19,026 bases of DNA from JBBAFM01 sp041655415 (GCA_964429195.1 CAYSBC010000038.1:1-19026), one strand, 5' to 3'; counted from the first letter of the stretch, positions 7,542 to 16,023 are shown. The notes: generated from the sequence alone by a model not told the origin. Program-made: numbers and translations.

Positions 7542-7576
7542 GGGTCTAAAATAAAATATCCAAAATAACCGTGCAA

Positions 7577-7618
7577 AAAGGGCTCCCACCGATATATGCT
7601 TGAGGTGAAGAGCCCTTT
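7577..7618. terminator. Bidirectional terminator between hydA and the carboxypeptidase gene
   Basis: Nine-base perfect arms (AAAGGGCTC at 7577-7585, GAGCCCTTT at 7610-7618) with an inner CACC/GGTG stem (7587-7590 with 7604-7607). The minus-strand side ends in a T5 run and is the stronger terminator. The plus side has only TTT then A/T-rich sequence. It sits 35 bases after hydA and 63 bases beyond the convergent carboxypeptidase stop. Confidence 0.8.
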
Positions 7619-7639
7619 AAATTATCTCAATTAATATTC

Positions 7640-7661
7640 TATGTATAGCATGCTATGCATA
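7640..7661. repeat. 22-base near-perfect palindrome
   Basis: Bases 7640-7661 read the same on both strands around a GCATGC centre, except for one T/G pair (7644 with 7657). It has no loop and no following T-run, so it is not a terminator. It lies 21 bases past the end of the carboxypeptidase gene. A protein-binding site is possible, and its purpose is unknown. Confidence 0.5.
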
Positions 7662-7681
7662 CCTTGTTCAGCCCAGGATGC

Positions 7682-8974
7682 CTATAAACCATAACGCCGC
7701 CTGCGGGCCAATCTTCTTTTCTTTCTTCTAATATTGCTTTTTATAATAAGAACTCCATAAAGAACTAGGAGTACCATAATGACCTTCAGAATGATGCCTA
7801 AAGGAGATGCCTTAATTTTATCCCCCACCGTTGAAATCAGTTTCTTTTCAACATCATTGAGGGCTAACAAGATTGTTTCTCCTATCACTTCTCCTTCATA
7901 TTTAATAATCATTTTCCCTACTATCTCATCTTTGAGTATAGGGGCAAAAATTTTATCAATACTGATCTCCTTTTGGATATTATCCTCTGCTATGTCAATA
8001 TCCATTGTCTTCACAAAGGATTCCCCTGCAAAGATATCGATTGTTTTTGTTTTTCCATTGATGACTTCTGCGTTTTCAATATGTTCACCTTTTTTAACAA
8101 CTTCGATATTCTTAAAAGAGAGCAATCCATAATTTAATAAGCGATGAGCATCGGCATAAAGCTCATTTGGATTCGATTTAAGAATAACAGCTATGATTTC
8201 CCTGTTATTATCTTTTGCAGAAGATACAATACAACTTCCTGCAGCGACTGTATACCCTGTTTTTATGCCGGTAGCCCCCTCAAATTTGGGTGCTATGTAC
8301 TTCCCATCATAATAGATGGATGCACTGGTATCCCACATTAATCTATTCCTCGTGCGGAAATACCTTGCTTCCTGTTTTTCTGTTGGATAAATCGTATAAG
8401 TCTTACTATAACTAACTATCCTTCTGAATTCTTCATTCTTCATGGCCTCTTGAGCCATCAAGGATAGGTCGTAAGCCGTTGAGACATGGTTTTCATCCGG
8501 CAATCCATTAGGATTAACAAAGTTTGTGTCATGAGCGCCCAGTTCTTTTGCTTTTTCATTCATCAGCCTAACAAACTCTTCCTCTGTCCCCGCTATGTGC
8601 TTTGCCAAGGCTACAGCAGAATCATTGGCTGATTCTAATAAAAGTGAGTACAAAAGATCCTTAATGGTTATCTGTTCTCCTTCTATCAGATATATTCTGC
8701 TTCCTTCCGTAAAGGGAGTCTCTGCATCTATCGTGACAATTTCATCCAATTCACAAGCCTCGAGAACTAAAAGAGCTGTCATGATTTTTGTGGTACTGGC
8801 AGGGTACATTTTTTTATGGGCATCCTTTTCATAGAGTATGTCCCCGGTATCCGCATCAATCAATATGCCTGTTTCCCCACATATCTGTATATGCGAACTA
8901 TCTGCATGAATAGCATCCGGGTTTGCCATCATAAAAAGTAATATTAAAACCAATATATATAAAGACTTTTTCAT
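7682..8974 (-). CDS. D-alanyl-D-alanine carboxypeptidase (peptidase S11, DacB/DacF-like)
   Basis: This 430-residue penicillin-binding protein trims the terminal D-Ala from peptidoglycan stem peptides outside the membrane. An N-terminal signal peptide (about 1-24) is followed by the S11 catalytic domain with all three motifs: Ser60-Thr-Thr-Lys63, Ser115-Ala-Asn117 and Lys238-Thr-Gly240. A C-terminal PBP5-like beta domain follows (about 285-385). The end carries a hydrophobic helix (about 395-415) and a very basic tail (RRKKRRLARRRR), a membrane anchor with its tail in the cytoplasm. Start: ATG with AGGAG upstream, 4 bases after the stop of the phosphoglycerate mutase gene, so the two share a transcript. 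Paralogues DacA, DacB and DacF cannot be told apart by sequence alone; a sporulation role is possible but not shown. Confidence 0.93.
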   Translation of the reverse strand: MKKSLYILVLILLFMMANPDAIHADSSHIQICGETGILIDADTGDILYEKDAHKKMYPASTTKIMTALLVLEACELDEIVTIDAETPFTEGSRIYLIEGEQITIKDLLYSLLLESANDSAVALAKHIAGTEEEFVRLMNEKAKELGAHDTNFVNPNGLPDENHVSTAYDLSLMAQEAMKNEEFRRIVSYSKTYTIYPTEKQEARYFRTRNRLMWDTSASIYYDGKYIAPKFEGATGIKTGYTVAAGSCIVSSAKDNNREIIAVILKSNPNELYADAHRLLNYGLLSFKNIEVVKKGEHIENAEVINGKTKTIDIFAGESFVKTMDIDIAEDNIQKEISIDKIFAPILKDEIVGKMIIKYEGEVIGETILLALNDVEKKLISTVGDKIKASPLGIILKVIMVLLVLYGVLIIKSNIRRKKRRLARRRRYGL

Positions 8975-8978
8975 TCAT

Positions 8979-10190
8979 CTATTCTCCTAGAAAATAGTCT
9001 GTCAGCTTAAAACCTTTATCAAAATAATTGCCGCTGCTTACAGCTAACTCCTCATCAAAAGCATTGCTTTCAACAAAAGATTGTTTTCTGCTATCAAAAA
9101 GAACATAAGGAACAGGATCGCCAGTATGGGTTCTTATGCAAATAGGTGTCGGATGATCCGGTAATACCATGATCTTAAAATCCTCTCCTGTGGTTTTTAA
9201 ATATTCAAATATTGGCTTTACCATTTTTTCATCAATGATTTCCATGGATTTAATTTTACCCTCGATATCACCTTGATGGCCACATTCATCAGGAGCTTCT
9301 ACATGGAGATAGACGAAATCTTTTCCTGCTTTCAGCTCATCGATAACAGCCTTGGTTTTGCCCTCAAAATTAGTATGAATATTAGCTGTAACACCCTCTA
9401 CATCGATAGATTGTAAGCCGGCACAAATACCGATACCCTTGACTAAATCCACTGCGGAAACGACACTGCCTTGAATGCCGTATTTTTCGTAAAAGCTGTT
9501 TAAACGTGGTTTCCTACCCTGGCCCCAAATCCATATAGAATTGGCAGGCTTTAGACCTTGCTCTTCCCTTTTCTTGTTAATGGGATGATTTTTTAAAATG
9601 TCATAACTCTTTTCCATCATAGCAATGATAAAGGCCGCATCCTTACCATGAGGCATATAATCTTTAATTTCTCTGTCCAATATATCGTGAGGTGGCGTCA
9701 TCTCAAAGTCTTCATGACCATCATTCCATACCATAGCATGGCGATAGCTAACACCGGCGTAAAAAGCTATATTTTCTGTCCTAAAAGCCTCATTGACAGC
9801 ATCGATTAAGATGGCCGCCTCTTGGCTTGATATCTCTCCTGCACTGTTATCAAGCATTGTTTTATCAAAATAGTTACCCTCTGCTGATAATGTCACCAGA
9901 TTACACCTAAAGGTAACATCCGTTTCTTCTAAATGAATTCCCATGCTTATGGCCTCTAAAGGCGATCTCCCTGTATGATAAACCTGAGGATCATAGCCCA
10001 TAACCGATAGGTTGGCAACATCACTTCCCGGTGCCATTCCATCAGGGACGGTTTTCACAGCACCGATTTCTCCCATTTGTGCTAATTTATTAATAGTAGG
10101 AATTTTGGCTACCTGTAAAGGTGTTTTATTTCCTAATGCTTCAATTTTAACATCTGCGACACCATCTGTCAGAACAATTACGTATTTCAT
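8979..10190 (-). CDS. apgM: Cofactor-independent phosphoglycerate mutase, archaeal type
   Basis: This 403-residue enzyme should interconvert 3- and 2-phosphoglycerate using two metal ions. It belongs to the archaeal-type (ApgM) branch of the alkaline-phosphatase superfamily, not to the roughly 510-residue GpmI. Visible features are the metal-binding Asp9 in VLTDG, the nucleophile Ser56 in APGSDVANLSVMGYDP, the metal cluster EAPDECGHQGD and a C-terminal DHPTP followed by RTHTGDP. I start it at the ATG at 10190, which has AAAGGA 10 bases upstream. A GTG at 10214 in frame overlaps that site and is less likely. Its stop is 4 bases before the carboxypeptidase start. It is divergent from serC-serA, which draw on the same 3-phosphoglycerate pool. 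Related DUF1501/phosphopentomutase-like enzymes are less likely given the motif match. Confidence 0.92.
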   Translation of the reverse strand: MKYVIVLTDGVADVKIEALGNKTPLQVAKIPTINKLAQMGEIGAVKTVPDGMAPGSDVANLSVMGYDPQVYHTGRSPLEAISMGIHLEETDVTFRCNLVTLSAEGNYFDKTMLDNSAGEISSQEAAILIDAVNEAFRTENIAFYAGVSYRHAMVWNDGHEDFEMTPPHDILDREIKDYMPHGKDAAFIIAMMEKSYDILKNHPINKKREEQGLKPANSIWIWGQGRKPRLNSFYEKYGIQGSVVSAVDLVKGIGICAGLQSIDVEGVTANIHTNFEGKTKAVIDELKAGKDFVYLHVEAPDECGHQGDIEGKIKSMEIIDEKMVKPIFEYLKTTGEDFKIMVLPDHPTPICIRTHTGDPVPYVLFDSRKQSFVESNAFDEELAVSSGNYFDKGFKLTDYFLGE

Positions 10191-10329
10191 ATATTCTTTT
10201 TCCTTTCCTATCACTGTCTAAAACAATCTTCTTATCATTCTATAATTACCAGCCTAAAAAATCCAGTATTTCATGAAATTTAACCTTCTTTTTTACCTGT
10301 TATTTTTTCCATTCGGACAATGGGGACTC

Positions 10330-10358
10330 TTGACTTTATGGTTATTATTATATATTAT
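10330..10358 (+). promoter_or_regulatory. Sigma-A-type promoter of serC-serA
   Basis: TTGACT (10330-10335) and TATTAT (10353-10358) are spaced by exactly 17 bases, each five of six matches to consensus. Transcription would start near 10365, leaving a leader of about 50 bases. That is too short for a T-box or any known serine-responsive riboswitch, and I see no such element in the 227-base divergent region 10191-10417. Confidence 0.75.
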
Positions 10359-10417
10359 CATAGAATAGATTTAAAATTCTTGATAAATTTTTGCCAAACA
10401 CAATAGGAGGATATTTT

Positions 10418-11500
10418 ATGAATAGGGTATACAATTTTTCTGCCGGTCCGTCTATGCTTCCTCTAGAGGTATTGGAAAAAGCATCGAAAGAGCTTGTTAA
10501 TTATGGCGAAAGCGGCATGTCCGTTATGGAAATGAGTCACCGTTCTAATGATTTTCTTGAAATTATTACTTCAGCGGAAAACACTCTTCGCGATTTAATG
10601 AATATACCGAGCAACTACAAAGTATTGTTCCTTCAAGGCGGAGGATCCAGCCAGTTTTCAATGATTCCCTTAAACCTTTTTACAAAGTCTAAGAAAGCAG
10701 ACTTTATTATCACAGGATCTTGGGCTGAAAAGGCTGCGGCTGAAGCAAAACGTTACGGAACTGTCAATGTATTGGCGTCATCCAAAGCGGATACTTTTTC
10801 CTATATTCCAAAAGTAGCCAAAGAGAACTATTCGCCGGATGCAGATTATTTTTACATTACTTCCAATAACACTATCTACGGAACACGCTACGTTGATTTT
10901 CCTGAAACAGGTGAGGTTCCTCTGGTTGCGGATTTTTCCTCAAACATTCTTTCCGAAGGTTGCGATGTTTCTAAATTTGGTCTTATCTTTGCCGGAGCCC
11001 AAAAGAATATAGGACCTGCAGGCGTTACCATCGTTATCATCCGAGAAGATCTTATTGGTCATGCCAATTCGATGACGCCTACCATGTTTGATTACAAGAT
11101 TCACGCTGATGAAAACTCCTTATACAATACACCTCCAACTTACTCTATCTACATGGCAAAATTGATGTTTGAATGGGTTAAAGCTAATGGCGGAGTAGCT
11201 GCCATGCAAAAGGTTAATGAGGAAAAGGCAAAACTGTTATATGATTGCCTTGATAATAGTAAAATGTTCAGCAACCCTGTTGCCAAAGAAGACCGTTCTT
11301 TAATGAATATCACCTTCGTAACAGGAAAGCCGGATTTAGATAAAAAATTCATCGCAGAAGCTGAAAAAGATGGTTTGGTCAATCTTGGCGGTCACAGGTC
11401 CGTTGGCGGTATGAGAGCTAGTATATATAATGCCATGCCGGTGGCCGGAGTCGAAAAGCTTGTGCAGTTTATCCAAAAATTTGAGCAAGATAATCAATAG
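10418..11500 (+). CDS. serC: Phosphoserine aminotransferase
   Basis: This 360-residue PLP enzyme should convert 3-phosphohydroxypyruvate and glutamate to phosphoserine and 2-oxoglutarate, the second step of serine synthesis. The family landmarks are YNFSAGPSMLP at 5-15, LQGGGSSQFSMIPLN at 72-86, SNNTIYGTRY at 149-158, PLP-binding Lys196 in AGAQKNIGPAG and the C-terminal HRSVGGMRASIYNA region. The start is the ATG at 10418 behind AGGAGG with 7 bases of spacing. A TTG at 10391 in frame lies before that site and is rejected. The serA start follows about 15 bases after the stop with its own GGAGG, forming a serC-serA operon. serB (phosphoserine phosphatase) is not adjacent. Confidence 0.95.
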   Translation: MNRVYNFSAGPSMLPLEVLEKASKELVNYGESGMSVMEMSHRSNDFLEIITSAENTLRDLMNIPSNYKVLFLQGGGSSQFSMIPLNLFTKSKKADFIITGSWAEKAAAEAKRYGTVNVLASSKADTFSYIPKVAKENYSPDADYFYITSNNTIYGTRYVDFPETGEVPLVADFSSNILSEGCDVSKFGLIFAGAQKNIGPAGVTIVIIREDLIGHANSMTPTMFDYKIHADENSLYNTPPTYSIYMAKLMFEWVKANGGVAAMQKVNEEKAKLLYDCLDNSKMFSNPVAKEDRSLMNITFVTGKPDLDKKFIAEAEKDGLVNLGGHRSVGGMRASIYNAMPVAGVEKLVQFIQKFEQDNQ

Positions 11501-11515
11501 GAGGTTTATTTGAAT

Positions 11516-12700
11516 ATGTATAAAATAGCAACACTGAATAATATTTCACCTAAAGGTTTAATATTGTTTGATGACAATAAATATGAAGTGGTTGACCAAA
11601 TTGGTGAATCACAAGGTATCTTAGTTCGCAGCTATAAAATGCACGATATGGATTTACCGGATAATCTTTTAGCTATTGCACGAGCCGGTGCAGGTGTAAA
11701 CAACATTCCTCTAGATGAATGTACCAAAAGAGGTGTCGTGGTTTTTAATACACCCGGAGCAAATGCTAACGCTGTAAAAGAATTAGTTATTGCAGGACTC
11801 CTTCTTTCTTCCCGAAAAATAGTTCATGCTATCCAATGGGCAGAATCATTAAAGGATGAAAATTATTCTGATGCTGAACTTGAAGCTCTCATTGAAAAAG
11901 AAAAGAGTAACTTTGCCGGTTGTGAAATCAAGGGTAGAACCTTGGGCGTTATAGGTATAGGTGCTATCGGTGTTATCGTTGCTAACGCCGCTTCTGCATT
12001 AGGTATGCATGTTATAGGCTACGATCCTTTTGTTTCTGTAAGAGCTGCTCTTGGACTTTCCAGAAAAGTCGAATTAACAGATAGCTTTGATGAAATTTTG
12101 AGGAAATCCGACTATATTACTTTGCATGTTCCGATGATGGATGCTACAAAAGGACTTCTAGACAAGAAAGCATTCTCCATGGTCAAAAAAGGTGTTAAAG
12201 TGCTCAACTTTGCAAGAGGACCTATTGTGGATGAAGATGCTATCATCGATGCCATCAACAGTGGTATTGTTGACCGCTATGTAACAGACTTTCCAAACAA
12301 AAAATTACTGAATACAAAAAGAGTAATCAATATACCTCACTTAGGAGCATCTACTCCTGAGTCTGAAGAAAATTGTGCAATTATGGCTGTTGAAGAAATG
12401 ATGGATTATTTAGAACATGGTAATATCACAAATTCTGTCAACTTTCCGGATTGTACTTTAGGAAAATGTGAAACGATTGCAAGAATTGGTGTTTTCCATA
12501 AAAACATTCCGACCATGATTGCAAAAATCACCAATACCTTGGGGGCATTAAATATCAATATCAGCAATATGAACAATCGAAGTAAAGGCGAATTTTCCTA
12601 TATGCTTATTGATTTAGACTCAGAGATAACAGCTGAAGACCTCGCTACGATTGAAGCTATCGACGGTATTATTTCTGTCAGAATCATTAAATGCAATTAG
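11516..12700 (+). CDS. serA: D-3-phosphoglycerate dehydrogenase
   Basis: This 394-residue NAD-dependent dehydrogenase should catalyse the first committed step of serine synthesis, 3-phosphoglycerate to 3-phosphohydroxypyruvate. The nucleotide-binding motif GVIGIGAIG is at 144-152. Catalytic Arg234 (NFARGPIVDE) and His275 (IPHLGAST) are present. A C-terminal ACT domain covers about 320-394, the usual site of serine feedback, so allosteric inhibition by serine is a family-based inference. The short form lacks the intervening domain of the 530-residue type. I start at the ATG at 11516 (11 bases after AGGAGG) because MYKIATLN matches how the family begins. A TTG at 11510 in frame has tighter spacing (5 bases) and would add two residues. 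The gene ends before a strong shared terminator. Confidence 0.93.
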   Translation: MYKIATLNNISPKGLILFDDNKYEVVDQIGESQGILVRSYKMHDMDLPDNLLAIARAGAGVNNIPLDECTKRGVVVFNTPGANANAVKELVIAGLLLSSRKIVHAIQWAESLKDENYSDAELEALIEKEKSNFAGCEIKGRTLGVIGIGAIGVIVANAASALGMHVIGYDPFVSVRAALGLSRKVELTDSFDEILRKSDYITLHVPMMDATKGLLDKKAFSMVKKGVKVLNFARGPIVDEDAIIDAINSGIVDRYVTDFPNKKLLNTKRVINIPHLGASTPESEENCAIMAVEEMMDYLEHGNITNSVNFPDCTLGKCETIARIGVFHKNIPTMIAKITNTLGALNINISNMNNRSKGEFSYMLIDLDSEITAEDLATIEAIDGIISVRIIKCN

Positions 12701-12756
12701 GTTTAAAGAAATTCAATCCTTCCCTTGGCAATAACCTTAAAATATGTAAAAAAAAT

Positions 12757-12806
12757 AAAAACCAATCAAAACCAGAGTAATTTAACTCTCGTAAGATTGG
12801 TTTTTT
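12757..12806. terminator. Bidirectional terminator between serA and the BrkB-type gene
   Basis: Eleven-base perfect arms (12757-12767 and 12795-12805, core ACCAATC/GATTGGT) enclose an inner AGAGT/ACTCT stem (12774-12778 with 12785-12789). T6 follows on the plus strand, and an A-rich left side gives a long T-run on the minus strand. It serves two convergent operons. Confidence 0.88.
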
Positions 12807-12849
12807 CTGTCATAGGTTCTTTGTTGGTGTTGGTTTAATGAATTCACCT

Positions 12850-13689
12850 TCATTCTGTCTTACAAAAAAATCTTGCGTAGGCCACATTGATCTGAATGCC
12901 GATGACAATAACCAAACTGATAATATAAGACCACAGCATCAATATCGCAACACTGGCTAAACTCCCATAGATTATATTATAATTCCCAAAATATTTTACA
13001 TAAAAGGAAAATATGACAGATGAAATAATGATGCCTATCGTCGCAAATAAAGCACCTATTCTGAAATTTTTATAGCTCATCTTTTTATTAACAGAGGTGT
13101 AATAAATATAAAGTAAGATATAGTAAAAAACAACAAAACCTAGCGGCCATCGGAGGGTGTACCAAATTTTATTGATTATAATTTCGTTATTAAAAATATC
13201 CAATGAATTGCTTGTAATGAACTCGCCTATCAATTCGCCAAATATAACAATACTCAAACTAAACAGGATCATGAATATAAATAGAAATGTTATTTTCATG
13301 GCCTTTATCCTGTCGCGTATAATAAAATTGCTTTTAGAAGGTACCCCATAGGCAAAATTGGATATCCTGATTACCGAATGAAAGCCCCTAGAGGCTAACC
13401 AAATGGAAATGACCATAAAAAAGATACCCATATTACTTGTTGGAGGTTCTTCCAAATAAGGAATTACCGCCGTATAAAACTCCTTCGGTGTATAGCTTTT
13501 TACCAGTTCTATAATTAAAGACAAAGAAGTGGAAAAAGCTCCTGAAAATACGCCGACCAACGTAGCCGTCGGTACGATAGATAACAATAAATAGAATGCC
13601 AATTCCGCGGCCACACCACCATAATAAGGATGTTGTAAACTTTTAAATGTATATCGCATCACCAATAAAACTTTATTTTTTATTTTCAT
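12850..13689 (-). CDS. YihY/BrkB family integral membrane protein
   Basis: This 279-residue multi-pass membrane protein belongs to the YihY/BrkB family, once misnamed ribonuclease BN. The family signature appears near the N-terminus as GVAAELAFYLLLSIVPT (about 24-40), followed by about five more hydrophobic helices spread to the C-terminus. No catalytic motif is seen. The biochemical function of the family is not established, although transport has been suggested for members. A GAGG site lies about 8 bases before the ATG. The gene starts 26 bases after the end of rdgB and is the last gene of the rph-rdgB transcript. The link to RNA and nucleotide genes may be only transcriptional. Confidence 0.85.
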   Translation of the reverse strand: MKIKNKVLLVMRYTFKSLQHPYYGGVAAELAFYLLLSIVPTATLVGVFSGAFSTSLSLIIELVKSYTPKEFYTAVIPYLEEPPTSNMGIFFMVISIWLASRGFHSVIRISNFAYGVPSKSNFIIRDRIKAMKITFLFIFMILFSLSIVIFGELIGEFITSNSLDIFNNEIIINKIWYTLRWPLGFVVFYYILLYIYYTSVNKKMSYKNFRIGALFATIGIIISSVIFSFYVKYFGNYNIIYGSLASVAILMLWSYIISLVIVIGIQINVAYARFFCKTE

Positions 13690-13715
13690 CTATTCTGCCT
13701 CATCTATTACTTTGC

Positions 13716-14312
13716 CTACTCTGCCCCGATTAATTTTATGAAGGCTTCCTTAAATTTTTCGCAGGCCCTAGCCCTGTGACTAATTTTGTTTTTTAGCTCA
13801 TTGCCTAATTCTGAAAAAGTTTGATCATAGCCTTCCACAATAAATAAGGGATCATATCCAAAGCCGCCTTGACCTTTTTCCTCAAATGCAATTTTCCCCG
13901 AACATTCTCCTCTTACGGAAAGCCTTTTTCCATCCGGTAAGGCCATGGAAATAACCGATACAAATTTTGCCTTTCTGTTTTTTACATGTGCCAATTCCTC
14001 TAAAAGCTTTTTATTGTTTTCTTGATCCCTAGCCTCTTCTCCTGCATACCTGGCTGAATAAACACCGGGCCTCCCCCCTAAGGCATCTACTTCTAAGCCT
14101 GAATCGTCTGCTATGGTAGGCTTCCCACTGATTTTCATGATTTCCTCAGCCTTTTTCATGGAGTTCCCTTCAAAGGTATCCTGGTCTTCTTCTACATCAA
14201 TATGATCTAATCCTGCCTCTTTTATAGAGATAATCTCAATATCCGAATCAGTGAATATGTTTCGAAGCTCTTCCAATTTATTTTTATTTTGAGTTGCTGC
14301 TATGATGATCAT
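13716..14312 (-). CDS. rdgB: XTP/dITP diphosphatase (RdgB/HAM1 family)
   Basis: This 198-residue cytoplasmic pyrophosphatase should hydrolyse dITP, ITP and XTP to the monophosphates, keeping deaminated purines out of nucleic acids. Family motifs are ATQNKNK at 6-12, FEGNSMKKA at 47-55, ADDSGLEVDAL at 68-78 with the metal-binding acids, RPGVYSARYAG at 81-91, GGFGYDPLF at 149-157 and SHRARA at 178-183. The start is the ATG at 14312 with GGGAG 6 bases upstream. The frame extends to 14345, but that start has no site. The gene overlaps the end of rph by 29 bases, so translation is likely coupled. rph followed by rdgB (ysnA) is a conserved Firmicute pair. Confidence 0.95.
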   Translation of the reverse strand: MIIIAATQNKNKLEELRNIFTDSDIEIISIKEAGLDHIDVEEDQDTFEGNSMKKAEEIMKISGKPTIADDSGLEVDALGGRPGVYSARYAGEEARDQENNKKLLEELAHVKNRKAKFVSVISMALPDGKRLSVRGECSGKIAFEEKGQGGFGYDPLFIVEGYDQTFSELGNELKNKISHRARACEKFKEAFIKLIGAE

Positions 14313-15039
14313 ATATATCTCCCAATATTTCTTTTTGTTTTTCAAACAGTATATGGCATCCCTTACGTGCTAAGGCTATCATATCATTTAATTCTGTTAT
14401 TTTAAAGGTTGCTTCTTCTCCTGTTCCCTGAATTTCAATAAATTCATCCTGATCTGTCATAACTACATTCATATCTACCTCAGCATTTGAATCTTCATGG
14501 TAGCATAAATCTAACAGGGCTTGGCCCTCCACCATGCCTACACTTATAGCGGATATGTAGCTCTTAATAGGGATCATTTCCATTTTATTATCGTCACATA
14601 ATTTTTTTACAGCAATGACCAAAGCCACAAATGCACCTGTAATGGATGCGGTTCTGGTTCCTCCATCTGCTTGGATAACGTCGCAATCAATCCATATGGT
14701 TCGTTCCCCTATGCTTTTAAGATCTACTGCATTTCGGAGGGATCTTCCTATGAGCCTTTGAATTTCCTGGGTCCTTCCATCAACCTTTCCTCTGCTTGAT
14801 TCTCTTACTTTTCTTTTTCCAGTCGATCGAGGAAGCATACCATATTCTGCAGTAATCCAACCCTCACCGCTTCCCTTTAGAAAAGGGGGTACTTTATCTT
14901 CTATGGATGCAGTACATATAACTTTAGTATGGCCCATTTCTATCAATACAGAACCTTCCGGATGCATAAGATAATCATTCGTTATTTTTATCCCTCTAAT
15001 CTCGTCAAGTTCCCTACCATCTATTCTGTTTATTGTCAT
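14284..15039 (-). CDS. rph: Ribonuclease PH
   Basis: This 251-residue phosphorolytic 3'-5' exoribonuclease trims tRNA precursors, releasing nucleoside diphosphates. The conserved segments are visible: the first strands (MTINRIDGRELDEIR), the TAEYGMLPRST stretch at 63-73, GRTQEIQRLIGRSLR at 88-102, and DCDVIQADGGTRTASITG at 118-135. The last contains the phosphate-binding GGTRT. The length is typical. The ATG follows an AGGAGAGG tract. The gene heads a transcript rph-rdgB-brkB with its own promoter in the 183 bases after gerM, while a terminator separates it from gerM, unlike a plain gerM-rph operon. Confidence 0.96.
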   Translation of the reverse strand: MTINRIDGRELDEIRGIKITNDYLMHPEGSVLIEMGHTKVICTASIEDKVPPFLKGSGEGWITAEYGMLPRSTGKRKVRESSRGKVDGRTQEIQRLIGRSLRNAVDLKSIGERTIWIDCDVIQADGGTRTASITGAFVALVIAVKKLCDDNKMEMIPIKSYISAISVGMVEGQALLDLCYHEDSNAEVDMNVVMTDQDEFIEIQGTGEEATFKITELNDMIALARKGCHILFEKQKEILGDIYDHHSSNSK

Positions 15040-15085
15040 CTTTTTTCTTCCTCTCCTAAGTCTTATATATATATTAAGTTAGTCC

Positions 15086-15114
15086 ATTATATACCAACAT
15101 ATTTTTTTTTACAA
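15086..15114 (-). promoter_or_regulatory. Sigma-A-type promoter of rph-rdgB-brkB
   Basis: On the minus strand TTGTAA (15114-15109) and a perfect TATAAT (15091-15086) are 17 bases apart. Transcription would start near 15080, about 40 bases before the rph ATG. Confidence 0.7.
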
Positions 15115-15164
15115 TGTTATCTATCCCCTCATGATGACAAACTATACCCAGCCCTATCTACTAA

Positions 15165-15206
15165 AAAAACCATCTCCTTTAAAAAATATTTCATGAGATG
15201 GTTTTT
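15165..15206 (-). terminator. Terminator after gerM
   Basis: Twelve-base perfect arms (15165-15176 and 15195-15206, core ACCATCTC/GAGATGGT) with an 18-base loop. On the minus strand it ends in a run of seven T. It starts 17 bases after the gerM stop and separates the amidase-gerM transcript from rph. Confidence 0.85.
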
Positions 15207-15222
15207 ATTTAAATTATGTACC

Positions 15223-15972
15223 CTATCTGGATGCGCGATTCTTAATGTCTTTGACAACATCGTCCAGTAAATTCACAACGATATTGCTTTTAGGCTCCTC
15301 TTGGATTTGATTTACAACAGGTACCAAGGTGGTGTTTGTTTCACTGACACTTTCATTGTAAACCAAGATGGTGTCAAGAGCCGGTTTTTTTCCTATATAA
15401 TTGACACTCTCTCTTTTTAGTGGTTTCCCTATTTCAACCCCGTGAGGCATCTTGTTGATAACTTTTCCTTCTATCATGAATTGTACTTCCTGAACAGTCG
15501 GAAATTCTGTCAATGTATAAACAACGGATTGTATCAAATTTTGTTCTTCTTCTTTATTGGCTACATTCGTAAAATCCATTGAGAAGTCTGCTTTACATAA
15601 GCCATCACGTATGGTCATACCAAGTATTTGAGTGCTTGACGGAATAACAGGATACAATCCTATCTTCACCATATCACTATAGTTTTTCGGTGTATTGATC
15701 ATAGCTCGGAGAGCTTGCTTGGCAATCCCTCTGCCCTCAGTCCATTCTATCTTACGCATTACAGGAGTTATTATACCATTTTCATCCTTGTAGTAAAGAA
15801 TAGTATCTCGCATACCTGATTTTTCGAAAGGGTCTACAGAAGTATCAATGATGACAGGTTGCTCATCTTCTTTAAATACTCCTTTTAATCTTTCTACAGG
15901 ATTTGTAAAAACTGAAATTAGCAGTAATAACACAATGACGAATATAATTTTTCTCGGAATTTTAAGAACCAT
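15223..15972 (-). CDS. gerM: GerMN-domain protein (GerM-like, sporulation/germination)
   Basis: The protein has 249 residues with one N-terminal hydrophobic segment (about 8-23), a membrane anchor or signal peptide without a clear lipobox Cys. One GerMN domain (PF10646) spans about 55-190. It begins with DTILYYKDENGIITPV and contains the typical AKQALRAMINTP, IPSSTQILGMTIRDG and ADFSMDF segments. Bacillus GerM has two such domains and is needed for sporulation and germination; this one is a single-domain version. The remaining C-terminal 60 residues are polar and look unstructured. It follows the amidase gene by 65 bases on the same strand and precedes rph, as in Bacillus. The ATG has a GGGGGTGAG site, but that site lies inside a perfect 10-base inverted repeat described separately. 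The role in this organism is inferred from domain and synteny. Confidence 0.85.
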   Translation of the reverse strand: MVLKIPRKIIFVIVLLLLISVFTNPVERLKGVFKEDEQPVIIDTSVDPFEKSGMRDTILYYKDENGIITPVMRKIEWTEGRGIAKQALRAMINTPKNYSDMVKIGLYPVIPSSTQILGMTIRDGLCKADFSMDFTNVANKEEEQNLIQSVVYTLTEFPTVQEVQFMIEGKVINKMPHGVEIGKPLKRESVNYIGKKPALDTILVYNESVSETNTTLVPVVNQIQEEPKSNIVVNLLDDVVKDIKNRASR

Positions 15973-16023
15973 TCACTCACCCCCAGTTCATCCTTTTAAA
16001 TGTATATTCAGGAGGTGAGTGAA
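15972..16023 (-). promoter_or_regulatory. Inverted repeat covering the gerM ribosome binding site
   Basis: Perfect ten-base arms at 15972-15981 and 16014-16023 (GGTGAGTGAA and its complement in the transcript) are 32 bases apart. The 3' arm contains much of the gerM ribosome binding site and the A of its ATG. A shorter hairpin, GTGAA/TTCAC (16027-16031 with 16019-16023), uses the same 5' arm and would compete. This looks like a translation-control hairpin. It could be chance in a short gap. Confidence 0.5.

Noticed and set aside
10191..10214. Upstream GTG start for apgM
   Set aside because: It overlaps the AAAGGA site that serves the ATG at 10190, and the family begins at MKYVIVLTDG.
10191..10417. 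T-box or riboswitch before serC
   Set aside because: The predicted transcript start leaves only about 50 leader bases, with no extended stems and no terminator hairpin.
14313..14345. Upstream start for rdgB adding 11 residues
   Set aside because: No ribosome site is present, the added residues are low-complexity Lys-rich, and GGGAG lies 6 bases before the ATG at 14312.
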